A stretch of 24,750 nt of DNA from Gammaproteobacteria bacterium (GCA_030597275.1 JAUVSB010000002.1:1-24750); one strand, 5' to 3'. Shown: positions 6,883 to 16,293, counted from the stretch's first letter. Notes: generated from the sequence alone by a model not told the origin. Translations and numbers: made by a program.

Positions 6883-8607
6883 ATGAACAAAAATAAGATT
6901 AACCTGGTACTGTGCTGGCATATGCATCAGCCCTGGTATCGTGAGGGGTTACAGGGCGATTATCGACTGCCATGGGTGTACCTGCATGTGATCAAGGATT
7001 ATGCGGACATGGCTGCACACCTTGAAAACCACCCGGAAATGCACGTGGTGGTCAATTTCGCCCCGGTATTGCTGAAGCAGATCGATGATTATGCTCGCAT
7101 GCTCGGTGACTTCCTCGATGATGGTAAACCCATGGCCGATCCCATGCTTAATCTGCTTGCCGGTGTTGAGCCCATCCCCGATGATACTAAAGTACGGCAC
7201 AAACTGATCCTGGACTGCCGGCGTGCACATGCCGACCTGATGATCAAACCCCACACTTCCTATTGTGACCTGTTTGGCATGGTCACGGTAGGAGATCCCT
7301 GTACTGACAATAGAATAGAGCTCGACAGACTGCCCTACCTGCAGGATCAGTATTTCCATGATCTGCTTACCTGGTTCCATCTGGCCTGGCTGGGTTATTC
7401 ACTGAAACGCACAGACACTGCACGTTACCTGATCAACAAGGCACAATTTTTCAGTCTCGACGACAGGATGGAACTGATCAAGCTCATCCACAAGTGCCAT
7501 GTCGACCTGCTTGGCAGATACCGGCGCCTGGCGGAAAGGGGCCAGATTGAATTGTCAATGACACCCTACAGCCATCCTATCGTGCCATTGTTGAACAGCT
7601 TCGATAACATGGATTGTTCTCAGCCTGAAGCACCCAAACCGGAACATCCGGCTTATCCGGGTGGTTACGAGCGTTCCGACTGGCAGATGCGACATGGTAT
7701 AGAGGTATTCAGTCAGCATTTTGGCAGGTTACCGCAGGGCATCTGGTTTTCCGCGGGTGGCATCAGTGATGATGCCATCGATTTGCTGAGAGACTATGGC
7801 TTTAAATGGAGTGCATCGGGTGAAGGCGTGTGGCACAAAAGCTGTAGCCTGTCAGGATGTGATGAGGAGGAGATGCGTTCCAAACGTATGCTGTTTACAC
7901 CGTTCCAGATTGAAGATTCTGACTGCAGCCTGTTTTTTCGTGATGATGGACTATCTGACCTGATCGGATTCGAATATAACAAATGGAATGCCGATGATGC
8001 GGTGGCAGACTTTACCGGGCATATCGCTAATATAGCTGAATTCTTCGGAGACCGGGCCCACGAGCACGTGGTAACAGTCATCCTCGACGGCGAGAACGCC
8101 TGGGAACACTATTCAGACAATGCCTGGCATTTTCTCGACAAGCTCTACACCAGCCTCAGTGATCATGCACTGATTAATACTACTGATTTCACTTCTGCAC
8201 GCAATATAGCCACCCCACGTGCGATGAAGAAACTTTGTCCTGGCAGCTGGGTCTACGGTACTTTCTCGACATGGATCGGTGACCCCGAAAAGAATCGTGC
8301 CTGGGACCTGCTGATAGAGGCCAAGCAGGTCTGGGACGAGGTCATGGCAACTGGCAAGCTCAATGAACAGGAACGGTATCAGGCCATACTGCAGTTGGCA
8401 ATTTGCGAGGGTTCTGACTGGTTCTGGTGGTTTGGAGACTACAATCCATCCGCATCAGTACGTGACTTTGATCAGCTGTATCGATTCCAGCTGGCCGAAC
8501 TGTATCGCCTGCTCGGTGTAAATGTGCCAGCGGTGCTGGCGACACCAATTTCCAGTGGGGTTGAGCATGCCGGGTCAGTGGGAACCATGCGCAGAGGTCA
8601 GCCATGA
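6883..8607 (+). CDS. Glycoside hydrolase family 57 protein lacking the catalytic nucleophile Glu
   Basis: This 574-residue protein belongs to GH57, whose members act on alpha-glucans (amylases, branching enzymes, 4-alpha-glucanotransferases) by a retaining mechanism. Region 1 is LCWHMHQPWY (9-18). Region 2 lies in the LSMTPYSHPIVPLL block. Region 4 is VILDGENAWEHY with the general acid/base D402, and WFWWFGDYNP marks the C-terminal helical part. Region 3 normally reads WPSEGSVS with the nucleophile Glu; here it reads GIWFSAGGISDD (286-297), with Ala291 (codon GCG at 7753-7755) in place of Glu and Phe in place of Pro. The protein is otherwise full-length and well conserved, so it may be a non-catalytic glucan-binding or regulatory homologue, or use another residue. 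GH57 homologues missing catalytic residues are known. No signal peptide is visible, so it is cytoplasmic. It lies between glgC and malQ. Confidence 0.9.
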   Translation: MNKNKINLVLCWHMHQPWYREGLQGDYRLPWVYLHVIKDYADMAAHLENHPEMHVVVNFAPVLLKQIDDYARMLGDFLDDGKPMADPMLNLLAGVEPIPDDTKVRHKLILDCRRAHADLMIKPHTSYCDLFGMVTVGDPCTDNRIELDRLPYLQDQYFHDLLTWFHLAWLGYSLKRTDTARYLINKAQFFSLDDRMELIKLIHKCHVDLLGRYRRLAERGQIELSMTPYSHPIVPLLNSFDNMDCSQPEAPKPEHPAYPGGYERSDWQMRHGIEVFSQHFGRLPQGIWFSAGGISDDAIDLLRDYGFKWSASGEGVWHKSCSLSGCDEEEMRSKRMLFTPFQIEDSDCSLFFRDDGLSDLIGFEYNKWNADDAVADFTGHIANIAEFFGDRAHEHVVTVILDGENAWEHYSDNAWHFLDKLYTSLSDHALINTTDFTSARNIATPRAMKKLCPGSWVYGTFSTWIGDPEKNRAWDLLIEAKQVWDEVMATGKLNEQERYQAILQLAICEGSDWFWWFGDYNPSASVRDFDQLYRFQLAELYRLLGVNVPAVLATPISSGVEHAGSVGTMRRGQP

Positions 8608-8731
8608 CTGGCACGCCTATTTTATAAAAGAAAAAACCTCACAGGTACAAGTTGTTCTCTTTAATAACATTTAATTTCTCAACATTATCAAATGAAATAT
8701 TTAAATTATTTCTTACCGTTTTTTATGAAAC

Positions 8732-10117
8732 ATGCTGGATAAAATAAAAGATATTTTTCAGCATCGCCGCGGTGGTGTACTGCTGCACCCACGTTCGCTG
8801 CCTGCGTCAGCAGAGGGCAACCGGATACACCGATGGCTTGATTTCATGCACAGCAGTGGCTTGTCAGTGTGGCAAATTCTGCCCCTGGGTGTGCCTCACA
8901 CAGACGGTTCACCGTACCAGACACAATCTGTTTTTGCTGTCGACCCCTTGTTGTTTCCAGAAGCTACAGAGATGTTTGGTGCTGCAGAACCATTACGCAA
9001 TGAGTTCAGGTCGTTTTGCCGGGAGCAGGCACACTGGCTTGAGGATTTTGCCCTCTATATGGTGTTAAAGCGTCTGTATGTTGGTAAGCCGTGGCATAGC
9101 TGGCTGGCAGCTCACCGTGATCGGGACCCAGAGGCACTGGAGATTATTCGTCGCCAGTATGAAGATGAATTGACAGCAGTTAAATGGCAGCAGTATGCAT
9201 TGCTTGAATTCTGGCGGGGTCTGCATCGGCAGGCGCTAGACAAGGGGATACTAATTTATGGTGACCTGCCAATCTTCGTTGCCCATGACAGCGCCGATGT
9301 ATGGGCACACCGCGAATGGTTCATGCTCGATGACGAGGGACAACCGGTATATGTTGCCGGGGTACCGCCTGATTACTTCTCTGCTACCGGACAGCGCTGG
9401 GGAAACCCGCATTACGACTGGCAGGCCATGCAGGCAGATGGATTCAGCTGGTGGAAATCACGCATTGAATATCTGCTGGAATGGGTCGATATGTTTCGGT
9501 TCGATCATTTTCGCGGCCTCGATGCGGTATGGATGATCGAGGCAGGAGATTAATCTGCGGTCAACGGTTTCTGGCAGCAGACTCCCGGTGATGAACTACT
9601 GTCTGTAATAGAAAGTGATATCGGATCGCTACCCATAGTTGCCGAGGATCTGGGTATCATCACCGATGCAGTGAGGGAGCTGAAACAGAAACACAATCTT
9701 CCTGGTATGGCAGTGCTGCAATTCGGTTTCGATGCCTTCGATGACAATCCACACAAGGCGTACAATATAACGACAAATACAATTGCCTATACCGGTACCC
9801 ATGATAACAACACCATCCTCGGCTGGTTTTCATCTCTTTCTGTACAGGAGCAGGAGCATGTACGACACAGTCTGGGCATCTCGCCAGATGATGATATCGT
9901 CTGGTCCATGATTGAAACATCAATGCATTCCAGTGCCTGCCTGTCTGTCATTCCAATGCAGGACTTTCTGGCACTGGGGGAAGATGCAAGACTGAATACA
10001 CCGGGAACGATGGAGGGAAACTGGAACTGGATGCTGCCGGTGGAAGACCTGAACGATAATCTGCAGCAGCGCATCCATGGCCTGCTGGAATCGAGTGGAC
10101 GTATATCAAATGAGTAG
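8732..10117 (+). pseudogene. malQ: 4-alpha-glucanotransferase (amylomaltase) interrupted by an in-frame TAA
   Basis: MalQ (GH77) transfers maltodextrin units between chains and releases glucose. The first 273 codons carry GVLLHPRSLP, LPLG..SPYQ, GDLPIFVAHDSADVWAH, VAGVPPDYFSATGQRWGNP and the nucleophile D258 in FRFDHFRG. A TAA (9551-9553) then stands at codon 274. The same frame continues without a gap into SAVNGFWQQ, the acid/base E305 in IVAEDLG and D358 in TGTHDNNT, ending at TAG (10115-10117). A full product would be about 461 residues, slightly short for the family. Homologues commonly have Glu at the stop position (AGDE-), so GAA to TAA would explain it. As written, the truncated product lacks two catalytic residues. 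The gene end overlaps the glgB start by 8 nt. It follows a 124-nt AT-rich gap, the largest in the cluster. Either a recent pseudogene or an assembly/base-call error. Confidence 0.9.
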
Positions 10118-12284
10118 TAAAGACCAGTTGCTAGAGCAATTCCAGCAGGGAAACATGGGTGACGCGTTTGCGGTGCTGGGTGTACATCCAGGCAGGGATG
10201 GTGCCATCGTAAGAGCATTTATGCCGACGGCGGAGTCAGTAAGCCTGCAGGGTTTTGGCCTGATGAGCCGGCAGAAAGGGACGGATATCTTTGAATTCCA
10301 TCTCAATCGCCGGCAGGCAGAGGCCCTGCCACATCATTACACACTGGAATGGGAGGAAAAGTGGACCGGTAAAGTACACGAAGTGATTTCTCCATATAGT
10401 TTCGCGCCACAGATTGGTGACCTTGATCTGCACTGGTTTTCCGAGGGTCGACATCACCATGCATATAGCTTTCTCGGCGCGAGAATGAAAACTGTGGATG
10501 GTATATCAGGTTGCCAGTTTGCCGTCTGGGCTCCTGGCGTTAAGCGTGTCAGTGTTGTTGGCAGCTTCAATGGCTGGCATGGTCTCCGTCATCTGATGCG
10601 TAATCGCGGCTATTCCGGTATCTGGGAGCTCTTCATTCCCGGGCTCAGTAGTGGCGACTATTACCAGTATGAAATCCTCACCGAGCAAGAACAACTGCTG
10701 ACCAAGATCGACCCTTATTCACGACAAATGACACTGCGACCGGAAATTGATTGCGTTGTTCCTGCGGATGATCAATTTGACTGGCAGGACGGAACCTGGA
10801 TGGGGCAACGTAAAAGCTGGGACTGGCAACGTGAGCCGATGTCTATCTACGAACTGCATCTCGGTTCCTGGCAACAAAATGCACAGGGTAATTTTATCAA
10901 TTACCGTGATATAGCGTTGCAACTGGTCGACTATGTCAAGCAACTGGGCTACACGCATATTGAACTGCTGCCAGTAATGGAACATCCACTGGATCAGTCC
11001 TGGGGTTATCAGGTAACTGGTTTCTATGCCCCCACTGCGCGCTTCGGTACACCCGATGATTTTCGTTTTCGCATTGATCTCTGTCATCAGAACGACATCG
11101 GCGTGCTGCTTGACTGGGTGCCTGGTCATTTCCCAAAGGATGACTATGCACTCTCCTATTTTACCGGAAAGGCAACTTATGAACACGCCGATCCCAAACG
11201 CGGTGAGCACAAGGACTGGGGTACCCTGATCTTTGATTATGGTCGCAAGGAAGTGAAGAATTTTCTCGTCTCCAATGCAATCTACTGGCTGGAAGAATTT
11301 CACATTGATGGACTGCGTGTAGATGCCGTGGCGTCGATGCTCTACCTGGACTATTCACGCGAGGAAGGGGAGTGGGAGCCGAATGAGTTTGGCGGCAGGG
11401 AAAATCTCGAGGCTGTAGCCTTTATCAAGGATCTCAATGAAGTAGTGCATGCTCGTTTCCCCGGTGCGCTGACGATGGCAGAAGAGTCCACCTCCTGGCC
11501 ACAGGTGTCACATCCGGTCTATGCTGGCGGTCTGGGTTTTTCCATGAAATGGAATATGGGCTGGATGAACGATACGCTGGAATATATCGAGGCTGAACCG
11601 GTATATCGGAAATTTCATCAGGACAAGCTCACTTTCAGCCAGCTGTATGCCTACTCGGAGAACTTCATTCTGCCATTTTCACATGATGAGGTCGTACACC
11701 TGAAACGGAGCATGCTTGGCAAGATGCCAGGTGATGAGTGGCAGAAACGAGCCAATCTCAGGCTGCTGTATGCCTGGCAATATGCCCACCCGGGTAAGAA
11801 ACTCCTCTTCATGGGGGGGGAGTTTGGCCAGTGGAGTGAATGGGACAGCGAGGGACAACTGGACTGGTCGCTGGCATCCGAGCCGGGTCACCAGGGAGTG
11901 CAACACCTGATTGCCGATCTCAATCGGCTTTATCGTCAACGCTCGGCCCTGTACCAGCGAGATTTCTCTGAAGAGGGTTTTCAGTGGATTGATTGTGAGG
12001 ATCGGGATCAGTCAGTATTGTCATTCGTTCGCTGGTCGGATGATGAACACGTAGTTTGTGTGTTTAACTTTACGCCCGTGCCACGCTACGGTTATCGTAT
12101 CGGCGTACCTGAAAGCGGTGACTATGGCGAGATACTGAATACAGATTCGGTCTATTATGGTGGCAGCAACCAGGGCAATGAAGGTGTTTTGCATGCTACG
12201 CCTGAGGGCAGATATGGGATGCCGGCATCAGTTGCTCTGACATTGCCGCCACTGTCGGCATTGATGCTGAGAAAACAATCATGA
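10110..12284 (+). CDS. glgB: 1,4-alpha-glucan branching enzyme (GH13)
   Basis: GlgB cuts alpha-1,4 chains and reattaches them as alpha-1,6 branches in glycogen. The 724 residues start at ATG 10110; an upstream ATG at 10077 lies inside malQ and adds residues without homology. An N-terminal branching-enzyme domain (about 1-110) precedes a CBM48 domain (FAVWAPGVKRVSVVGSFNGW). The GH13 barrel then shows ELLPVMEHP, GLRVDAVASM with nucleophile D405, TMAEESTSW with acid/base E458, and LPFSHDEVVH with D526. These three positions have the same numbering as in E. coli GlgB. The start overlaps the malQ end by 8 nt and the stop overlaps glgA by 4 nt (ATGA), so translation is probably coupled through malQ-glgB-glgA. 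A run of eight G (11813-11820) encodes the MGGE motif. Confidence 0.97.
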   Translation: MSSKDQLLEQFQQGNMGDAFAVLGVHPGRDGAIVRAFMPTAESVSLQGFGLMSRQKGTDIFEFHLNRRQAEALPHHYTLEWEEKWTGKVHEVISPYSFAPQIGDLDLHWFSEGRHHHAYSFLGARMKTVDGISGCQFAVWAPGVKRVSVVGSFNGWHGLRHLMRNRGYSGIWELFIPGLSSGDYYQYEILTEQEQLLTKIDPYSRQMTLRPEIDCVVPADDQFDWQDGTWMGQRKSWDWQREPMSIYELHLGSWQQNAQGNFINYRDIALQLVDYVKQLGYTHIELLPVMEHPLDQSWGYQVTGFYAPTARFGTPDDFRFRIDLCHQNDIGVLLDWVPGHFPKDDYALSYFTGKATYEHADPKRGEHKDWGTLIFDYGRKEVKNFLVSNAIYWLEEFHIDGLRVDAVASMLYLDYSREEGEWEPNEFGGRENLEAVAFIKDLNEVVHARFPGALTMAEESTSWPQVSHPVYAGGLGFSMKWNMGWMNDTLEYIEAEPVYRKFHQDKLTFSQLYAYSENFILPFSHDEVVHLKRSMLGKMPGDEWQKRANLRLLYAWQYAHPGKKLLFMGGEFGQWSEWDSEGQLDWSLASEPGHQGVQHLIADLNRLYRQRSALYQRDFSEEGFQWIDCEDRDQSVLSFVRWSDDEHVVCVFNFTPVPRYGYRIGVPESGDYGEILNTDSVYYGGSNQGNEGVLHATPEGRYGMPASVALTLPPLSALMLRKQS

Positions 12285-13756
12285 AAGTACTTTTTACGGC
12301 AAGTGAAATGTACCCGCTGATAAAAACGGGTGGTCTTGCTGATGTGGCCTGGAGTCTGCCGCAGGCCCTGGCTGAAGAGGGTGCCGATGTGCGCATTGTT
12401 CTGCCTGCTTACCAGGAGATCATGAAACAGATCACCCGATTCCAGATCGTTGGCTGGTTAAAACTACCGGGTGTTGAAGGAGAATATACTGCCAGGGTAC
12501 TCGAAGTGCAGGATGAGTCACTGCCGGTTAGTATATGGCTGATAGATATCCCTCCGCTGTTTTGCCGTCCGGGCAATCCCTATAGCAACCCTGAAGGGTT
12601 TGACTGGTCTGATAATGCTGAGCGCTACGCTGTTTTTTCACGTGCTGTGGCCGCCCTCGCCGTGGATCGTGCCAGCATTGGCTGGGTTCCGGATGTCGTC
12701 CACTGCAATGACTGGCAAACTGGACTGGTGCCGGCTTTTCTGAGTCTGGAAAATAGCCCTGTCATCAAAATATTCACCATCCATAATCTTGCCTATGGCG
12801 GGCATTACTCACACGATGAGTTCATGTCTCTGAAGCTGCCATCAGAGTGGTGGTCGCATGAGGCGCTGGAATTCTACAACGGATTCTCTATGCTCAAGGC
12901 CGGGATCGTATTTTCCGACCATGTCACCACGGTCAGTCCGACGTATGCCAGGGAAATCTGTACACCCGAGTTTGGATATGGTTTCGAAGGACTGCTGCAT
13001 TCCCGCGAACATAAGCTGACCGGCATACTTAATGGCATAGATATGGATCAGTGGAACCCCGCCACCGATCCCTTTCTTGCCCAGAATTATAATTCAGCAG
13101 ATGATGACCTGATGTTGGCCAAACGTGCTAACCGTCAGGCATTGCTGAAAGAATTTGGTGCCAATTCGAAACAGTCACGCAGTGCCGCACCTGTGCTAGG
13201 TTTTATTGGGCGCCTGGTGGAACAGAAAGGTGTGGACCTGCTGCTAAAAGTAATTCCAGGGCTATTGGCAAATACCAGGGCACGCTTTGTTATCCTGGGC
13301 AGCGGTCAGCCGGATTATGAACAACGCCTGCAGCAACTTGCCGAATTGCACCCTGACCGTGTCTTTCTTTATCTTGGTTATTCCGAGCAGCTGGCACATC
13401 GGGTTGAAGCTGGCAGCGACCTGTTTCTCATGCCGTCCCGTTTTGAACCCTGTGGGCTGAATCAGCTTTACAGTCTGCGCTATGGTACTCCGCCTGTTGT
13501 TCACAGCACTGGTGGGCTGGCTGATACAGTCGTCCATGCCAGCGCAGATGCACTGCGACTGGGTACGGCAACTGGCTTCGTCTTCACGCAGCAGAGCGCT
13601 GACGCCCTGTATGATGTTATAGACTACGCCCTGTCACTGCGACGTCGGCCAAAAGTCTGGAAGAAGCTGGTGCAGAATGCCATGTTACAACGCTTTGACT
13701 GGCACGATAGTGCGCAGCAATACCTCGATTTGTACCAACAATATAAACCTGTATAA
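12281..13756 (+). CDS. glgA: Glycogen synthase (GT5, ADP-glucose dependent)
   Basis: GlgA transfers glucose from ADP-glucose to the non-reducing end of glycogen. The 491-residue protein has the N-terminal substrate motif KTGGLADV (K15-V22, the same position as in E. coli), VVHCNDWQTGLVPA, IHNLAYGGHY, TTVSPTYAREI and ILNGIDMDQWNP. The C-terminal GT-B half contains GFIGRLVEQKGVDLLLKV and MPSRFEPCGLNQLYSLRYG with the catalytic-type Glu, followed by STGGLADTV. The length is slightly above the E. coli enzyme (477). Its ATG overlaps the glgB stop by 4 nt, and glgP begins 5 nt after its stop, so it is an internal operon gene using ADP-glucose supplied by GlgC. Confidence 0.97.
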   Translation: MKVLFTASEMYPLIKTGGLADVAWSLPQALAEEGADVRIVLPAYQEIMKQITRFQIVGWLKLPGVEGEYTARVLEVQDESLPVSIWLIDIPPLFCRPGNPYSNPEGFDWSDNAERYAVFSRAVAALAVDRASIGWVPDVVHCNDWQTGLVPAFLSLENSPVIKIFTIHNLAYGGHYSHDEFMSLKLPSEWWSHEALEFYNGFSMLKAGIVFSDHVTTVSPTYAREICTPEFGYGFEGLLHSREHKLTGILNGIDMDQWNPATDPFLAQNYNSADDDLMLAKRANRQALLKEFGANSKQSRSAAPVLGFIGRLVEQKGVDLLLKVIPGLLANTRARFVILGSGQPDYEQRLQQLAELHPDRVFLYLGYSEQLAHRVEAGSDLFLMPSRFEPCGLNQLYSLRYGTPPVVHSTGGLADTVVHASADALRLGTATGFVFTQQSADALYDVIDYALSLRRRPKVWKKLVQNAMLQRFDWHDSAQQYLDLYQQYKPV

Positions 13757-13761
13757 ATAAA

Positions 13762-16293
13762 ATGTCTGATATGAATGATCACAAGTTGCTGAAGCTGAAA
13801 GTGCCAGCATTCACTGAACCAACATCCAGCCCAGAAGATCTGGAAAAGGATTTTCTATACTATTTGTCAAACCACCTTGGCTACTTTACTGACTGCAGTA
13901 AATACAATCTCTATGAAGCCATGGCCTTGATGATTCGCGATCGAATCATGGGCAACTGGCATCGTACCTGGGACACTTACAGGCAGAAGAAAGTCAGGCG
14001 TGCCAGTTACCTGTCACTGGAGTTTCTTATTGGCCGCTCACTCGGCAACCATGTGTTGAACATGGGGCTGAAAGGCAACATTGGCGAAGCCCTGCAGGCT
14101 TTTTGTTTTCAGCTGGAGATGATCGAGCAACAGGAACACGATGCCGGTCTTGGCAACGGCGGCCTTGGACGCCTTGCTGCCTGCTTCATGGATTCCTGTG
14201 CTGCTCTGCAGCTGCCGGTGATCGGTTTCGGTCTACGCTATGAGTACGGCATTTTCAGGCAGCAAATCGAGAACGGCTACCAGGTTGAGGAACCGGATCA
14301 CTGGTTGCGTGAAGGAAACCCATGGGAAATCAAACGCAGTGAATTTACCCAGGTGGTGCATTTCGGAGGCAGGACGGAAAATGTTATTGATGAGCAGGGC
14401 AGGAAGGTAACAAAATGGATCGACACACAGGATACGCTGGCCATACCCTATGATGTGCCGGTCTCAGGATATGGAAACGATACCGTCAATACCCTGCGCC
14501 TGTGGCGTGCGGCTGCCACCGATGAATTCTCGCTGGATGAGTTCAATGCCGGTGATTATGCCGAAGCTGTCGAGCAGAAGAACCATGCCGAGGCCATCAC
14601 CATGGTGCTGTATCCCAATGATGCCAGTGAAAATGGCAAGGAGCTGCGCCTGCGGCAACAGTACTTCCTGGCTTCGGCCAGTCTTAAAGACATACAGCGC
14701 AGCTGGAAAGAAATCACTGGTGATGGCATGGCTGATTTTGCTGAAGGCAATGTACTCCAGCTCAATGATACCCATCCATCGATCGCAGTGGCTGAACTGA
14801 TGCGTATTCTTATTGATGAAAATCATATGGAGTGGGACCAAGCCTGGGCGATCACAACAAAATGTATGGCCTATACCAACCATACCCTGTTGCCGGAAGC
14901 ACTGGAAAAATGGCCTGTGTTCCTGTTTGAAAGATTGTTACCGCGCGTCCTCGAGATTATCTACAAGATCAACTCACAGATGCTTAGAGAAATTGCCCGT
15001 CGCTGGCCCGGAGATTCGGCACGCATGAAACGCATGTCCTTGATTGAGGAAGGTGGTGTGCGGCAGGTCAGGATGGCACACCTGGCTATTGCCGGCAGTT
15101 TTTCGGTCAATGGCGTTGCCCATCTGCATTCGGAGTTGTTGAAGGAAGGTTTGTTCCGGGATTTCTACGAACTGTGGCCGGAAAAATTCAACAACAAGAC
15201 CAATGGTGTCACCCCGCGACGCTGGATGGGCCACGCCAATCCCCTGATGACCAGGCTGATCAACCAGAATATTGGTGAAGACTGGCTCAGGGACTTGCGC
15301 AAGATTGATGCACTGAAGAAATTCAGTGACCCATCAGAGGAAAAATTTCATCATGCCTGGTTCGAAATCAAGCAGCAGAACAAGGAGCGCCTGGCCGAGC
15401 TGGTAGAAAAGGAATGCGGTGTGGTGTTCGACCCTCAATCCATGATTGATGTCCAGGTGAAACGTATTCATGAATACAAGCGCCAGTTATTAAATGTGCT
15501 GCACGTGATCCACCTATATAACCGCATCAAGAAGGGCGATGTAGCGGACTGGACCAATCGCTGTGTGTTGATAGGTGGCAAGGCTGCACCCGGTTATACG
15601 CGGGCAAAAATGATCATCAAGCTAATCAATAATATCGCATCGATCATCAATGATGATCCCGACGTTGGTGATCGTCTGAAGCTGGCATTTCTACCCAATT
15701 ACAGCGTTTCGGCAATGGAAATCATTGCCCCGGGCACCGACCTTTCGGAGCAGATATCTACTGCAGGCAAGGAAGCATCGGGGACCGGGAATATGAAGTT
15801 CATGATGAATGGTGCGCTGACTATCGGCACCTATGACGGTGCTAATATCGAGATTCTGGATGCTGTCGGTGAGGAGAATTTTTTCCTGTTCGGTCACCAT
15901 GTTGAAGGCCTGGCTGCGATAAAAGATCACTATGATCCACAGGCTATCATCGATGCTGATGAGAGTCTGAGCCAGGTTATGAAGCTGCTGGAGTCAGGGC
16001 ATTTCAATATTGATGAACCGGGAATTTTTAATGATCTCATTGCTACACTCAAAGACCGCCATGACCCCTGGTTCACACTGGCAGACTATCGTGACTATAT
16101 TGATACCCAGCAGCGTGCTGCCGATTGCTACCGGGATCGCCAGCACTGGTTAAAAATGAGCATTATGAATACAGCCAGCTGCGGCATGTTCTCTTCCGAC
16201 CGTACTATCGAGGAATACAACAAGGAGATATGGAAGCTGGATCCGGTCCAGCCTGAAACCATTCGCCCAACTATTGTTGAGCCCTGTGAATAG
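13762..16293 (+). CDS. glgP: Glycogen/maltodextrin phosphorylase (GT35)
   Basis: This PLP-dependent enzyme releases glucose-1-phosphate from the non-reducing ends of glycogen. The 843 residues include the N-terminal ASYLSLEFLIGRSLGNH block, the glycine loop GLGNGGLGRLAACFMDS, YEYGIFRQQI, NDTHPSIAVAELMRIL and KTNGVTPRRWM. The pyridoxal-phosphate signature EASGTGNMKFMMNGALTIGT carries the PLP lysine near residue 679. It is the last gene of the cluster. The ATG is only 5 nt from the glgA stop and lacks an evident Shine-Dalgarno; a second ATG three codons in is an alternative start. The stop is TAG. Its product, glucose-1-P, can re-enter via GlgC or go to glycolysis through phosphoglucomutase, which is not encoded here. 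Confidence 0.96.
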   Translation: MSDMNDHKLLKLKVPAFTEPTSSPEDLEKDFLYYLSNHLGYFTDCSKYNLYEAMALMIRDRIMGNWHRTWDTYRQKKVRRASYLSLEFLIGRSLGNHVLNMGLKGNIGEALQAFCFQLEMIEQQEHDAGLGNGGLGRLAACFMDSCAALQLPVIGFGLRYEYGIFRQQIENGYQVEEPDHWLREGNPWEIKRSEFTQVVHFGGRTENVIDEQGRKVTKWIDTQDTLAIPYDVPVSGYGNDTVNTLRLWRAAATDEFSLDEFNAGDYAEAVEQKNHAEAITMVLYPNDASENGKELRLRQQYFLASASLKDIQRSWKEITGDGMADFAEGNVLQLNDTHPSIAVAELMRILIDENHMEWDQAWAITTKCMAYTNHTLLPEALEKWPVFLFERLLPRVLEIIYKINSQMLREIARRWPGDSARMKRMSLIEEGGVRQVRMAHLAIAGSFSVNGVAHLHSELLKEGLFRDFYELWPEKFNNKTNGVTPRRWMGHANPLMTRLINQNIGEDWLRDLRKIDALKKFSDPSEEKFHHAWFEIKQQNKERLAELVEKECGVVFDPQSMIDVQVKRIHEYKRQLLNVLHVIHLYNRIKKGDVADWTNRCVLIGGKAAPGYTRAKMIIKLINNIASIINDDPDVGDRLKLAFLPNYSVSAMEIIAPGTDLSEQISTAGKEASGTGNMKFMMNGALTIGTYDGANIEILDAVGEENFFLFGHHVEGLAAIKDHYDPQAIIDADESLSQVMKLLESGHFNIDEPGIFNDLIATLKDRHDPWFTLADYRDYIDTQQRAADCYRDRQHWLKMSIMNTASCGMFSSDRTIEEYNKEIWKLDPVQPETIRPTIVEPCE

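Noticed and set aside
6949..7380. 143-codon minus-strand open frame inside the GH57 gene
   Set aside because: Antisense shadow of a conserved gene with no family resemblance.
9551..9553. Stop codon reassignment or programmed readthrough explaining the in-frame stops
   Set aside because: One interruption is TGA and the other TAA, and TAA, TGA and TAG all terminate other intact genes here. No readthrough motif is evident, so mutation or error is simpler.
10719..11303. 194-codon minus-strand open frame inside glgB
   Set aside because: It lies antisense to highly conserved GH13 sequence, has no recognisable motif and is a shadow of glgB codon usage.
11811..11822. G8 tract in glgB as a phase-variation switch
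   Set aside because: It encodes the conserved MGGEFGQ motif of branching enzymes, so codon constraint explains the run. Eight bases is short and the frame is intact.
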